This document shows positions 18,655-27,184 of a DNA stretch of 47,837 nucleotides, piece by piece (positions within the stretch are counted from its first letter, which is position 1; the number at the start of each line of letters is the position of its first letter). This stretch comes from Natroniella sulfidigena (lineage in GTDB: Bacteria > Bacillota > Halanaerobiia > Halobacteroidales > Halobacteroidaceae), in the NCBI RefSeq assembly GCF_023223645.1, contig NZ_JALKBY010000018.1, forward strand, positions 1 through 47,837. Reading direction: 5' to 3'. The position numbers and the translations under genes were made by a program. The notes under the pieces are model-generated. The model was not told where the DNA came from. It did not search any database and was given only the letters and a program-made list of their open reading frames with translations.

Positions 18655-18717
18655 GGTTAAGCAAACAATCAAAAAAACAACTTTAACAAACAGTTGTTCC
18701 AAAAAGGAGGGATATAA

Positions 18718-20679
18718 TTGATATTTATTTCACGAAAGAAACTGCTTTATCTTGCTATTTTATTAGTTATATCAACTTTAATTATTGGTTGGATTGCACC
18801 ACAAGCTAATGCAGTTGAATTAGAAATTGATCAAGAAGGTGAAATAGAGACTACTTTTGCTGACAATCAAGAGTTTAATATTAATATGTTAATTGTTAGT
18901 AGTTTAGTTATCTTAGCTATTTTGTTATTTTTATGGGAACCTATTAGGGCAGATATCATTGCTCTTACAATTCCAATAATTCTAGTCTTATTAGAACCTT
19001 GGAGTCAGATTAATATTGACCAAGCACTATCAGGGTTTGCTAATCCAGCTACAATCACTGTATTAGCTATGTTTATTCTAAGTGAAGGAATTCAACGTAG
19101 TGGTTTAGTTCAAATCCTTGGAGATAAAATAGTTCAATTAACATCTGGAAAAGAATCACGCCAATTAGGTATTATTGTTGGGCTAGCAGGGCCAATCGCT
19201 GGTATTATCAATAATACCCCAGTAGTTGCCATCTTTATTCCAATGATTAAAAATTTGGCCCGTAAGACCAAAACCTCCCCTTCTAAACTATTAATTCCCC
19301 TCTCATATGCCTCAATGATGGGTGGAATGCTAACTTTAGTTGGTACCTCAACCAACTTATTGGCCAGTGATATCTCTGCTCGCTTGATTGGTCATTCTTT
19401 TTCAATGTTTGAATTTACACAGTTAGGTATAGTAATCTTGGTAATTGGTTCACTTTATTTAGTTACTTTAGGTCGCCATCTAATCCCAGAACGGATCAAA
19501 CCGGAACAATATGATGATCTGATTGAAGAGTATGAAATGATAGATTATCTAACGGAAGTAGTAATTGAAGAAAATTCCCCTCTAGCTGGAAAAATTGTTG
19601 GCCCAGCCCTTGAAGAACTTGACTTTGAGTTTGATTTAGTCCAAATTATTCGCTCTGGAAAGCAATTTATGGAACCATTAGATGCCAAAAGCCTTCAACC
19701 AGGAGATCATTTGATAATTAGAACTAATCGTGAAACCTTACTTAAAATGATTGAAACTGAAGGGTTAAAGTTAATTCCAGATAAAGCTAAAGTTACTGAG
19801 GAAAAATTAGAGAGTCCAACCCAAGGTCAAAATTTAGTAGAAACAGTCATCACCAATGGCTCCTTTCTCGAGGGCCAAACCTTGGCTGAAATTAACTTTT
19901 TGGCCCGTTATGACGCCACGGTCCTAGCAATCAGAAGGGGTAGTACGTTGGCCCATAGCAGAATGGAAGATATCACCCTTAAGGCTGGAGATGTATTATT
20001 ACTATTAGTTACCGAAAAGACCCTAGAAAGATTACGCCACAATCGCAACTTTATTATTGCTTATGAGATAAATCCTACTGATTATCGTCAATCCAAAATT
20101 CCAATCGCCCTAGGTATTATTAGTACTGTAGTTGCCCTAGCCGTCTTTGAAATTATTCCAATCGTTATTTCGGCCATTGCTGGTGTAATCGCAATGGTAC
20201 TTACTGATTGTGTAAAACCAAATGAAATGTATGAAGCAGTTAATTGGGAAGTTATTTTCCTATTAGCAAGCCTAATACCTTTAGGAATTGCTTTAGAAGA
20301 AACTGGAACAGCTCAATATATTGCTCAGCACTTAATCAACATGATTGACTCCTTCCCTCCAATTATCGCCTTGGGAGTCTTTTATATACTTACTGCTCTC
20401 TTAACTAATATCATCAGTAATAATGCCAGTGTAATCCTAATGACTCCCATAGCAGTAGACGCCGCTTTGCAATTAGGAGCAAATCCTTTTTCCTTTATTT
20501 TAGTAGTAACTTTTGCTGCTAGTACAGCTTTTCTTACGCCGATAGGTTATCAAACCAACCTGATGGTCTATGGCCCAGGAGGTTATAAATTCAAAGATTT
20601 TATGATTGCTGGAGCTCCATTGCAATTATTATTAGCCATTGCCACTCCTCTATTTATCTACTTGTTTTGGGGTGTTTAA
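18718..20679 (+). CDS. SLC13-type permease with two TrkA-C domains
   Basis: 653 residues; divalent anion/Na+ symporter-like (CitT/DASS, ArsB-NhaD superfamily). An N-terminal extension with a membrane segment (residues 5-28) is followed by helices from about 50. The family features GIINNTPVVAIFIPM and, in the C-terminal half, TNIISNNASVILMTPIA are clear. Two RCK-C (TrkA-C) regulatory domains, around residues 275-365 and 375-450, split the membrane halves, as in many bacterial members. The start codon is TTG, with AAAGGAGGGATATAA immediately upstream. It follows sulP closely, so the two anion transporters probably share a transcript. Sulfate or a dicarboxylate are plausible substrates. Confidence 0.87.
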   Translation: MIFISRKKLLYLAILLVISTLIIGWIAPQANAVELEIDQEGEIETTFADNQEFNINMLIVSSLVILAILLFLWEPIRADIIALTIPIILVLLEPWSQINIDQALSGFANPATITVLAMFILSEGIQRSGLVQILGDKIVQLTSGKESRQLGIIVGLAGPIAGIINNTPVVAIFIPMIKNLARKTKTSPSKLLIPLSYASMMGGMLTLVGTSTNLLASDISARLIGHSFSMFEFTQLGIVILVIGSLYLVTLGRHLIPERIKPEQYDDLIEEYEMIDYLTEVVIEENSPLAGKIVGPALEELDFEFDLVQIIRSGKQFMEPLDAKSLQPGDHLIIRTNRETLLKMIETEGLKLIPDKAKVTEEKLESPTQGQNLVETVITNGSFLEGQTLAEINFLARYDATVLAIRRGSTLAHSRMEDITLKAGDVLLLLVTEKTLERLRHNRNFIIAYEINPTDYRQSKIPIALGIISTVVALAVFEIIPIVISAIAGVIAMVLTDCVKPNEMYEAVNWEVIFLLASLIPLGIALEETGTAQYIAQHLINMIDSFPPIIALGVFYILTALLTNIISNNASVILMTPIAVDAALQLGANPFSFILVVTFAASTAFLTPIGYQTNLMVYGPGGYKFKDFMIAGAPLQLLLAIATPLFIYLFWGV

Positions 20680-20687
20680 AACAACAA

Positions 20688-20731
20688 AAAAGGTATAAGC
20701 TAGCTTACTACAAAGCTAGCTTATACCTTTT
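20688..20731. terminator. Bidirectional terminator between SLC13 gene and fur-like gene
   Basis: AAAAGGTATAAGCTAGCTT pairs with AAGCTAGCTTATACCTTTT across a 6-base loop, with A and T runs on either side. It serves both convergent genes. Confidence 0.85.
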
Positions 20732-20741
20732 ATAACCAAAA

Positions 20742-21134
20742 CTATTTACAATCCGAGCAATACCCAAAAAACTCGCTCCGATGATACTCAACCTCTCCTT
20801 CAATTACGTTAGCCACTTTTTGGTTCATCTCTTTCTTAACATCTATATCTACATCCATCACCTTACCACAGTCCAAACAACTAAAATGATAATGATTCTC
20901 AGGATTGCCATCAAAACGACTATAACTACTCCCATAATTTAATTCCATAAGCTCGCCCATTTCTCGCAATACATTTAAATTACGATAAATAGTTCCTAAA
21001 CTAATATTAGGAATCTCTTTCTTTACTTGTTCATAAATCCAATCTGCCGTTGGATGAGAAGTAGTACTCCTTAATACTTCTAAGATCTTCTTCCTCTGTT
21101 TAGTCATCCTTCTCTTTTTAGTCATTTCACTCAT
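20742..21134 (-). CDS. Fur-family transcriptional regulator (PerR/Fur-like)
   Basis: 130 residues. The winged helix spans residues 8-80 (TSHPTADWIYEQVKKEIPN, then ISLGTIYRNLNVLREMGEL). The metal region has HYHFSCLDCGKVMD with a first CxxC, and the C-terminus ends FGYCSDCK with a second, so the structural Zn(Cys)4 site is complete. PerR and Fur cannot be separated with confidence; the short length and the HYHFSCLDCGKVMD pattern suit PerR. ATG at 21134 touches the AAAGG motif; the ATG at 21125 has better spacing and may be the real start. The stop is TAG; an in-frame TAA follows after three codons. A sigma-A promoter and a 15-base palindrome lie directly upstream. Confidence 0.88.
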   Translation of the reverse strand: MSEMTKKRRMTKQRKKILEVLRSTTSHPTADWIYEQVKKEIPNISLGTIYRNLNVLREMGELMELNYGSSYSRFDGNPENHYHFSCLDCGKVMDVDIDVKKEMNQKVANVIEGEVEYHRSEFFGYCSDCK

Positions 21135-21143
21135 CCTTTATAG

Positions 21144-21158
21144 TAATAATAGTTATTA
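21144..21158. promoter_or_regulatory. Palindrome near fur-like transcription start
   Basis: TAATAATAGTTATTA is a 6-3-6 perfect inverted repeat just downstream of the -10 box, resembling AT-rich Fur/Per boxes. Autoregulation is inferred. Confidence 0.45.
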
Positions 21159-21163
21159 GTTAC

Positions 21164-21192
21164 ATTATAGCAATAATTCTGACAACTGTCAA
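21164..21192 (-). promoter_or_regulatory. Sigma-A promoter of the fur-like gene
   Basis: On the minus strand TTGACA (21192-21187) and TATAAT (21169-21164) are separated by 17 bases, a consensus promoter about 30 bases before the ribosome site. Confidence 0.8.
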
Positions 21193-21194
21193 TC

Positions 21195-21300
21195 TGAATT
21201 CAGTTAAGTTTAAGTTCAAATCTAAGTTTAAGTAAGACCTAAGACCTTATACTTTTAACGGTTGGCTTAGACTTAAACTCAACCTTAGACTTAAATTATT
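21195..21300. repeat. AAGTTTAAG-type intergenic palindrome
   Basis: TTAAGTTTAAGTTCAAATC on the left and CTTAGACTTAAACTCAAC on the right can pair across about 50 bases. Same family as 3722-3842. It lies in the 714-base gap between the fur-like gene and ldh; 21300-21575 is AT-rich with a small hairpin at 21401-21425 and no gene. Confidence 0.45.
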
Positions 21301-21589
21301 TTGATATTAAGCTTAACTTTTAAAATTAAAAAATTACAATTTAAACCTTAAAACCAAAATCATTTTACGGAAAAGTTAAAAACCAAACTTTCTTCCGTGC
21401 TACCTTTTTTCTTGATAAAAAAGTAGCCAAAAAATCAATAAGAATTTGAATTTTTGCAATCACCAAAATCAAATTATTCTCATTTGAGGTATTAAAATCA
21501 CGTATAAACTCCTCTACTTCCACCGCAATCGCATAAATTCTTCGGGTAAATCAAAACATTACAATCTAAACATTTAAAATGAAGGGTGT

Positions 21590-21795
21590 TTCGCAGTGAC
21601 ATCTAGATTTTTTCGTCTAGCTTCTTGATAAGTCGAGAAATAAATAAGAGTATGCATTAGCTAATTTTCCTACTTTTAAATTAGCTTGCTCTTATTTATT
21701 CGCAGACGAATCTTAGAAGCTCAGAAAAAATTTTTCCAAACGAGAAATACCCCTCATGCTTCACATCAAAAGTGACACATAATTGTAATTAAATT
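21590..21795. repeat. MITE-like palindromic element B (before ldh)
   Basis: Left arm GAAGGGTGTTTCG pairs imperfectly with the right arm CGAGAAATACCCC. The core has AATAAATAAGAG facing CTCTTATTTATTCG. The right end, AAAAGTGACACATAATTG, matches the right ends of elements A and C. The outer left boundary is unclear. Confidence 0.5.
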
Positions 21796-21848
21796 TAAAT
21801 TAGTAATATTAAATTATTTGTTAATACTAACTAGTAGGAGGGATATTT

Positions 21849-22808
21849 ATGAGTCCACAACAAAGCAATGACCCAAATAAAATTGCAATTATTGGTGCTG
21901 GCGGAGTAGGAGCTACTACAGCTTATGCACTAATGATCAAAGGTATAGGTTCCGAAATAGTCTTAGTTGATATCAACAAGCAAAAAGCTGAAGGCGAAGC
22001 AATGGATTTAAATCATGGTTCTTCTTTTGTAAATCCGGTTAAAATTTATGCCGGAGATTATTCAGATTGTAAAGATGCCGAAATCATTATTATTACAGCA
22101 GGAGCCAAACAGAAACCTGATGAAAGCAGACTTGATTTAGTCGAGAAAAATGTTGAAATTTTCAAAGAAATGATTCCACAAATCACTGAATATAATGACA
22201 ATTGTATTCTGCTAGTAGTCAGTAATCCAGTCGATATCTTAACATATATCACCCTAAAATTATCAGGTTTTCCTAAAGAAAGAGTCTTCGGCTCTGGCAC
22301 TGTCTTGGATAGTTCACGTTTTAGATCACTGCTTAGTGAAAGTTGTAATATAGCTGCTAATAACGTACATGGCTATATTATCGGTGAGCATGGAGACAGC
22401 AAGGTTGCTGCATGGAGTCTAACTAATATAGCAGGAACTAATTTGGATGATTATTGTCCTGTCTGTGAAGAAACTTGCTCTAGAGATAGCCAAGAACAAA
22501 TAGCCACTCAAGTTAAAGAAGCTGCCTATAAGATCATTGAAAAGAAAGGTTCTACCTTCTATGCAATAGCTTTAGCAATTTCTAAAATTGTTCGTAGTAT
22601 ATTGCGAGATGAAAATTCCGTCTTAACTGTTTCAACTTTGCTCCAAGGAGAATATGGAGTAGAAGATATCTGTTTGAGTCTTCCTACTGTTGTTAATTCG
22701 TCAGGTATTGATCGCGTCCTAAATTTAGATTTACAACCTCAAGAAAGAGATGCTTTCTTTGAATCGGCAGAAACTTTACAAGAAATTACTAAAAATTTAA
22801 ATCTATAA
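21849..22808 (+). CDS. ldh: L-lactate dehydrogenase
   Basis: 319-residue NAD-dependent 2-hydroxyacid dehydrogenase reducing pyruvate to L-lactate. The Rossmann motif [15 protein letters not shown] lies at residues 14-28. [16 protein letters not shown] has Gln before Lys-Pro, the residue that marks lactate over malate dehydrogenase, plus the catalytic Arg. [10 protein letters not shown] follows, and [14 protein letters not shown] carries the catalytic His. A region around residues 200-215 has three Cys (CPVCEETC), unusual for LDH. Ribosome site TAGGAGGGATATTT. Monocistronic or followed by nfu. The motif TTGTTAATACTAA, shared with two other promoter regions, lies about 20-30 bases before the ATG. 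Confidence 0.92.
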   Translation: MSPQQSNDPNKIAIIGAGGVGATTAYALMIKGIGSEIVLVDINKQKAEGEAMDLNHGSSFVNPVKIYAGDYSDCKDAEIIIITAGAKQKPDESRLDLVEKNVEIFKEMIPQITEYNDNCILLVVSNPVDILTYITLKLSGFPKERVFGSGTVLDSSRFRSLLSESCNIAANNVHGYIIGEHGDSKVAAWSLTNIAGTNLDDYCPVCEETCSRDSQEQIATQVKEAAYKIIEKKGSTFYAIALAISKIVRSILRDENSVLTVSTLLQGEYGVEDICLSLPTVVNSSGIDRVLNLDLQPQERDAFFESAETLQEITKNLNL

Positions 22809-22864
22809 AGGAATCTTAAATTTAATCTAGAAGTAATAAGTGTGGTTAAAGGAGGTGACAATTT

Positions 22865-23086
22865 ATGAACGAAAAAGTCGAAGAAGTTCTAGATAAAATC
22901 AGACCATCCCTCCAAGCAGATGGTGGTGATGTTGATTTAGTAGATGTTACTGATGAGGGAATTGTTAAAGTAGAACTAAAGGGAGCTTGTGCTGGATGTC
23001 CAATGTCACAGATGACTCTTAAAATGGGAATCGAAAAAAGACTTAAAAAAGAGATTCCAGAAGTTAAGGAAGTACAAGCTGTTTAA
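22865..23086 (+). CDS. NifU C-terminal domain (Nfu) Fe-S carrier
   Basis: 73 residues, a stand-alone Nfu domain. It opens with [24 protein letters not shown] and holds the CxxC motif [18 protein letters not shown], which binds a labile [4Fe-4S] cluster between two subunits for delivery to apoproteins. Ribosome site AAAGGAGGTGACAATTT. A strong terminator directly follows. In a cell with a large hydrogenase and other Fe-S enzymes the job fits, but the partner proteins are unknown. Confidence 0.93.
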   Translation: MNEKVEEVLDKIRPSLQADGGDVDLVDVTDEGIVKVELKGACAGCPMSQMTLKMGIEKRLKKEIPEVKEVQAV

Positions 23087-23091
23087 CATAC

Positions 23092-23133
23092 AAAATTTTT
23101 ATGGATGAGATGGTTCTCATCCATAAAAATTTT
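23092..23133 (+). terminator. Terminator after nfu
   Basis: Perfect 19-base stem AAAATTTTTATGGATGAGA with a TGGT loop and complementary arm, ending in ATTTTAATTTTC. Confidence 0.85.
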
Positions 23134-23142
23134 AATTTTCGT

Positions 23143-23171
23143 TTGACAAATAAGATAAATAATGATATATT
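23143..23171 (+). promoter_or_regulatory. Upstream promoter of tRNA cluster (P1)
   Basis: TTGACA at 23143-23148, 17-base spacer, TATATT at 23166-23171. Confidence 0.65.
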
Positions 23172-23220
23172 ACTAAGTGTTGCGTCGATTGAGAGAGAAA
23201 AATCTTTTTTTATTTTTTTC

Positions 23221-23249
23221 TTGACATCTTCAAAGAGATTAGTTATAAT
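23221..23249 (+). promoter_or_regulatory. Main promoter of tRNA cluster (P2)
   Basis: TTGACA at 23221-23226 and TATAAT at 23244-23249, 17-base spacer, about 30 bases before tRNA-Pro. The tandem arrangement resembles stable-RNA promoters. A similar box precedes the tRNA at 27895. Confidence 0.85.
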
Positions 23250-23284
23250 ATCAATTGTTGAACAAATGAATAACTTGCATACGT

Positions 23285-23361
23285 CGGAGCATGGCGCAGT
23301 TTGGTAGCGCACCTGGTTTGGGACCAGGGGGTCGCAGGTTCAAATCCTGCTGCTCCGACCA
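23285..23361 (+). tRNA. tRNA-Pro (TGG)
   Basis: Full cloverleaf: acceptor CGGAGCA/TGCTCCG, anticodon loop TTTGGGA with TGG, TTCAAAT T loop, A73 and encoded CCA. Confidence 0.97.
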
Positions 23362-23367
23362 TTTTAT

Positions 23368-23444
23368 GCGCCTGTAGCTCAACTGGATAGAGTGACAGAC
23401 TTCGAATCTGGAGGTTGGGGGTTCGATTCCTCCCGGGCGCGCCA
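23368..23444 (+). tRNA. tRNA-Arg (TCG)
   Basis: Acceptor GCGCCTG/CGGGCGC, anticodon loop CTTCGAA with TCG, T arm TTCGATT, G73 and encoded CCA. The first anticodon-stem pair looks mismatched (A-G). Confidence 0.94.
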
Positions 23445-23553
23445 TTAAAATCAGATAATAGTGAATAGAGAACAGTAAATAGTTGTAATTCAAGAACTTG
23501 AGCTTAAGATTTTAACTATACACTATCAACTATTATCTATTAACTGAATTCAT
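23445..23553. repeat. Palindromic tRNA spacer, copy 1
   Basis: Begins with a form of CAGATAATAGTGAATAGAGA and ends with a form of CAACTATTATCTATTAACTG; the two ends are complementary, so the spacer folds into a hairpin. The middle carries TAATTCAAGAACTT. Three more copies follow in this cluster. Confidence 0.75.
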
Positions 23554-23629
23554 GGGCCATTAGCTCAGCTGGTAGAGCACCTGACTTTTAATCAGGGTGT
23601 CGGAGGTTCGACTCCTCCATGGCTCACCA
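23554..23629 (+). tRNA. tRNA-Lys (TTT)
   Basis: Acceptor GGGCCAT/ATGGCTC (one G-T pair), anticodon loop CTTTTAA, A73, encoded CCA. Confidence 0.97.
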
Positions 23630-23746
23630 ATTAAAACAGATAACAGTGAATAAAGAATAGAGAATAGTTGTAATTCAAAAACTTAAAATAATTGATTTTA
23701 AGGTCTCAACTATCATTATTAACTATTATCTATTAATTGAACTTAG
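23630..23746. repeat. Palindromic tRNA spacer, copy 2
   Basis: Same unit as copy 1 with about 20 percent changes: CAGATAACAGTGAATAAAGA at the left, AACTATTATCTATTAATTG at the right. Confidence 0.75.
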
Positions 23747-23822
23747 GCCCCCATCGTCTAGTGGCCTAGGATACCAGGTTTTCATCCTGGCGACAGGGGT
23801 TCGAATCCCCTTGGGGGTACCA
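23747..23822 (+). tRNA. tRNA-Glu (TTC)
   Basis: Acceptor GCCCCCA/TGGGGGT, anticodon loop TTTTCAT with TTC, A73, encoded CCA. Confidence 0.95.
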
Positions 23823-23921
23823 ATCTTTAAATCAGATAATAATGAATAGAGAACAGAGAATAGTTAAATTCAAGAACTTAAAACTATTCACTATTAATTA
23901 TTATCTATCAACTGCTTTTCT
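23823..23921. repeat. Palindromic tRNA spacer, copy 3
   Basis: CAGATAATAATGAATAGAG at the left, CTATTCACTATTAATTATTA then TCTATCAACTG at the right, with CAAGAACTTAAA in the middle. Confidence 0.75.
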
Positions 23922-23998
23922 GGGGACGTGGTGTAATTGGTTAACACGCCGGCCTGTCACGCCGGAGAGTGCGAGTTCAAGTCTCGTCGTCCTCGCCA
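23922..23998 (+). tRNA. tRNA-Asp (GTC)
   Basis: Acceptor GGGGACG/CGTCCTC, anticodon loop CTGTCAC, G73, encoded CCA. Only four bases separate it from tRNA-Thr, the one gap (with Pro-Arg) lacking the palindromic spacer. Confidence 0.97.
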
Positions 23999-24002
23999 TT
24001 GT

Positions 24003-24078
24003 GCTAGCGTAGCTCAGCTGGTAGAGCAGCTGACTTGTAATCAGCAGGTCACCGGTTCGACTCCGGTCGCTAGCTCCA
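24003..24078 (+). tRNA. tRNA-Thr (TGT)
   Basis: Acceptor GCTAGCG/CGCTAGC, anticodon loop CTTGTAA, T73, encoded CCA. Confidence 0.97.
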
Positions 24079-24168
24079 TTTAAAAGCAATGAATAATGAA
24101 TAACTAATAGTTGAATTCAAGAACTTAAAACTATTCACTATTAATTATTATCTATTAACTGAATATAT
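24079..24168. repeat. Palindromic tRNA spacer, copy 4
   Basis: AATGAATAATGAATAACTAA at the left, then the right half nearly identical to copy 3 (CAAGAACTTAAAACTATTCA and TATTATCTATTAACTGAAT). Confidence 0.75.
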
Positions 24169-24253
<85 letters not shown>

Positions 24254-24263
24254 TTTATTACAA

Positions 24264-24289
24264 ACTGGTTATTAAACCAGTCTTTTTTT
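24264..24289 (+). terminator. Terminator of the tRNA cluster
   Basis: ACTGGTT-ATTA-AACCAGT followed by CTTTTTTTATT, 10 bases after tRNA-Tyr. Confidence 0.88.
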
Positions 24290-24417
24290 ATTGGATACAT
24301 AAAAAAGTTGCCTCCGGCAACTCAGTTTAAGTCTAAGATTGAGTTTAAGTAAAACCAACAAATACAAACTAGTAAAAGTTATCTACAACCTCTAAAAAGC
24401 ATAGTTTCCTTAATAAT

Positions 24418-24446
24418 AAAAAAGCTAGAGCCTAAAAGCCCTAGCC
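24418..24446 (-). terminator. Terminator of trmL operon
   Basis: On the minus strand GGCTAGGGC-TTTT-AGGCTCTAGC followed by TTTTTTA, just past the trmL stop. Confidence 0.75.
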
Positions 24447-24453
24447 AATCTGA

Positions 24454-24912
24454 TTAAACTAAATTATTAAAGCCAGTTTGTCGTAATGCTTCATATAACA
24501 CGATTGCTACAGAGTTAGCCAGATTAAGAGATCTAATATCTTCTTTCATAGGAATCCTAACACAATTTTCGGCATGCTCTTCTAGAAACCCCTCCGGAAA
24601 ACCAGCAGTCTCTTTCCCAAAAACCAAAAAATCATCCTCACTATACTCTACATCAGTATAATGTCGCTCAGTAAAATTAGTAGCAAAATAAAAGTTATGT
24701 TCAGGATATTTAGCAAACAACTCTTCTAAGCTATCATAATAATAAATATTCAACTTATCCCAATAATCTAATCCTGCTCTTCGGACAGCCTTCTCATCTG
24801 TAGAAAACCCTAATGGTCTAATTAAGTGCAAATCAACTGCTGTACAAGCACAAGTCCGTGCAATATTACCTGTGTTAGGTGGGATCTCTGGTTGAAATAA
24901 AACTACATTCAT
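24454..24912 (-). CDS. trmL: tRNA (cytidine(34)-2'-O)-methyltransferase TrmL
   Basis: 152-residue SPOUT methyltransferase modifying the wobble nucleotide of tRNA-Leu. Landmarks: NVVLFQPEIPPNTGNIARTC (motif 1), HLIRPLGF, FGKETAGFPEGFLEEH (motif 2) and RSLNLANSVAIVLYEALRQ (motif 3, SAM-binding knot). Length normal. It sits beside the tRNA cluster but points toward it. It is the third of three tightly spaced minus-strand genes, after the small acidic protein gene at 25418 and the DUF523 gene. Confidence 0.95.
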   Translation of the reverse strand: MNVVLFQPEIPPNTGNIARTCACTAVDLHLIRPLGFSTDEKAVRRAGLDYWDKLNIYYYDSLEELFAKYPEHNFYFATNFTERHYTDVEYSEDDFLVFGKETAGFPEGFLEEHAENCVRIPMKEDIRSLNLANSVAIVLYEALRQTGFNNLV

Positions 24913-24940
24913 AACTTTTCCCCCTCCATCTTATCCAATA

Positions 24941-25405
24941 TTAAATTATATTTTTAAGCTGATTAATATCTTCTTCACTGTAGACTTTAATTCCTGCTTT
25001 TTCTAAGATTGCTGTCGTAACCCCTACTCCCTGTTGCTTAGTACCGCTAAAGGTTCCATCATAAATTGACCTACTCCCACAAGAAGGACTTCGCTCCTTT
25101 AAAATTGCCAGTCGACACTCATCCTTTTTAGCAATAGTAAGTACTCTGTTAGCTCCAAGAAGAAAATTAGAAGTAATATCATCCCCTTCTTGATTGATCA
25201 CCTTAGCTTGCCTATTTAGAACATCTCTTCCATCACCACCGACAATCTCTGCTGGAATACGAGGTGTTCCTAAATCACCAAGCTCTTCTGGACAGACAGT
25301 AATTACCTCATGGCCCTGTAATAGACTAGATAATCTTTGGTGATAATTATTACTACCATTATATTTACAATTTTCTCCTAATAAGCAAGCACTGACTAAA
25401 ATCAT
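24941..25405 (-). CDS. DUF523 family protein (YbbK-like)
   Basis: 154 residues of the DUF523 family. Typical segments: VSACLLGENCKYNG at the N-terminus with two Cys, VCPEELGDLGTPRIPAEIVGGDG, and ILKERSPSCGSRSIYDGTFSG with a conserved Cys. No biochemical role is established; the conserved Cys suggest metal or redox chemistry. It overlaps no neighbour and lies 12 bases after the gene at 25418. Confidence 0.88.
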   Translation of the reverse strand: MILVSACLLGENCKYNGSNNYHQRLSSLLQGHEVITVCPEELGDLGTPRIPAEIVGGDGRDVLNRQAKVINQEGDDITSNFLLGANRVLTIAKKDECRLAILKERSPSCGSRSIYDGTFSGTKQQGVGVTTAILEKAGIKVYSEEDINQLKNII

Positions 25406-25417
25406 TTACTTAACTCC

Positions 25418-25759
25418 TTACTTCAGCCATTTTTTTGCCTCTTCTAGATTATCAAACTGCTCTAGTTGAACATAATGCCGATACCTTCTACTCCATAATT
25501 TAAACTTGAATTTAGAGATCAACTCTTCTAAGACTAAAGCAATCTTCTCTACCTCAATTTTAGTTAAATATTGAATAAAGGTATCAAACTGACTTTCTTC
25601 TAAGTCAACCTCTCTCAGATCTAATAATAATTTCTGTTTATCAGCCCTTCGCTCTAATAGCTTTTCTACCTTAGCACAAATATCCTTTGCTTCACTCCCG
25701 TTTATAATTTCACCTCCCTCAATAACTATCAGATCAGCTTCAGAGTATAACTTATGCAT
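25418..25759 (-). CDS. Small STAS-like protein, unknown
   Basis: 113 residues, not recognised with certainty. The pattern of an N-terminal strand (LIVIEGGEI), helix, LLLDLREVDL strand, helix, then a VEKIALVLEE strand resembles the SpoIIAA/STAS-like fold. The end contains YVQLEQFDNLEEAKKWL, the usual last helix of SpoIIAA-like (DUF3478) proteins. A ribosome site GGAGAGGAG lies before the ATG. First gene of a three-gene run with DUF523 and trmL. Confidence 0.6.
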   Translation of the reverse strand: MHKLYSEADLIVIEGGEIINGSEAKDICAKVEKLLERRADKQKLLLDLREVDLEESQFDTFIQYLTKIEVEKIALVLEELISKFKFKLWSRRYRHYVQLEQFDNLEEAKKWLK

Positions 25760-26036
25760 TTCTACTCCTCTCCTTTATCTTCCTCCCTTTATATTTATTC
25801 TTAATTGATTAACTTCGTGCTATCTAATCTACAAGAATAAAATGGGCGATTGCCCATTTTAGGTTAAGGTTAAGTCTGAGTCTAAGTAACCAATTCAAAA
25901 ATGATAAAATTAAAAAATCATCCACAACCTCTAAAAAGCATAATCTCCTAAATAAAAACAAAATAAACTTTAATCATAGCTAAATCTAAGTTTAAGAATA
26001 AGTGAAACAATCATCAATGATAAAAAAGAGTAGCTA

Positions 26037-26981
26037 TTAACTACTCTTGGCCCTCAAATGAAGAGGTAATAATTTATCCTTATCGATTACAATCTCATGC
26101 CCATAAGCTGCTTGACTGAATTTTTTCTCGGCTTGATTTAAGGGCAGCCCTTTTAATTCCATCTGTTGAAGATCACCTTCCCCTACTTCTTCTTTAATTA
26201 GATTATGTAAATAATGTACTGCTTGTTGTCTAAAGCCTAGTAATCTTGCTCCTACTACATCAGTTGCTACTGGATCAGTCCCTGCTACAACCAAATCAGC
26301 ATTGACCGGTTTTCCTTTAGACGGGCCAGTCCCTACCATTCCCTGATCTCCACTTAAAATTGTCAGATCAATTGGAATTAATTTACCCATTGCAGTGATA
26401 AATTGATGTAAATCTTCATGAATCCCTTGGCCTGCCTTAGGAAAACCATGCAGCTCAGCAGGGGGCCAAGATAATGCTACATTCTTAATTCCTAACGAAA
26501 CAGTAGCTTCCTCATGATGCTTAATTTGAGTATAAGAGATCAAAAAATCTGTTTCAGCTAGTAGTTTATTCAGTTTGATAGTCTCAATTCGATCATGTTC
26601 AAGCTCAAACTCTAAATAGGGTCCATAATTAAGATCAATAAATTCTACCTCTTCTTGTTCAATAATATCTTGATATCCAGTCTGTTCTAATACATCAGTC
26701 GTCTCTGCTCCCCCTGAGCCAGCTGCCACTACGATTCGAGCTGTCGTTTGCTCTTTAACATATTGAATCAACTTCTGTAAAGAAGCAGGGCCAACAACCG
26801 TCCCTGTCTCTGGAGCATTAGTATTGACCCAATTTGGTATTATCGTCACCGTCTCCTGCTGCCCAAACTGTCCTAACTGTTGATCCATCTCTAATAGATC
26901 GAGTAAATTATAGATTACATCTCCTTCTAGCCCCTCACCTAAAGCAACCTGTGGTTGATCAACTTTTCTATTCCTTAACAC
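26037..26981 (-). CDS. DUF362 domain protein
   Basis: 314 residues. DUF362 features: VTIIPNWVNTNAPETGTVVGP at the N-terminus, VVAAGSGGAETTDVLEQTG, FLISYTQIKHHEEATVSLGIKN, and SGDQGMVGTGPSKGKP with ADLVVAGTDPVATDVVGARLLGF. Some relatives carry ferredoxin domains; this one has none. Function unknown. The 277-base gap after the gene at 25418 holds AAGTTTAAG-like words and no gene. It appears monocistronic; ribosome site GGAGGGG. Confidence 0.82.
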   Translation of the reverse strand: MLRNRKVDQPQVALGEGLEGDVIYNLLDLLEMDQQLGQFGQQETVTIIPNWVNTNAPETGTVVGPASLQKLIQYVKEQTTARIVVAAGSGGAETTDVLEQTGYQDIIEQEEVEFIDLNYGPYLEFELEHDRIETIKLNKLLAETDFLISYTQIKHHEEATVSLGIKNVALSWPPAELHGFPKAGQGIHEDLHQFITAMGKLIPIDLTILSGDQGMVGTGPSKGKPVNADLVVAGTDPVATDVVGARLLGFRQQAVHYLHNLIKEEVGEGDLQQMELKGLPLNQAEKKFSQAAYGHEIVIDKDKLLPLHLRAKSS

Positions 26982-27139
26982 TTTAACCCCTCCATAAAAA
27001 GATTTTAATGATCTCAGTTAAATTAAAAAACATAAAATTGAAACCTTAAAACCATTACTACTCAATATTTAATGATTAACAATTAATAGTATATCCTAAA
27101 CTGTAAGATTTAAAACTGAGATTTAGTGATTATAACTTA

Positions 27140-27184
27140 CAACTAATTACTAATCACTAATCACCAATTACTAGTCACTAATTT
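27140..27184. repeat. TTACTAATCACTAA tandem repeat
   Basis: Units TTACTAA, TCACTAA, TCACCAA, TTACTAG, TCACTAA overlap the stop codon of the SOD-like gene. Same family as 5953-5997; a further copy on the other strand lies at 27843-27872. Confidence 0.65.

Noticed and set aside
23445-24168. CRISPR-like pattern in the tRNA cluster (repeat, variable, repeat)
   Set aside because: The variable parts are tRNA genes, and the repeats are long, diverged palindromes.
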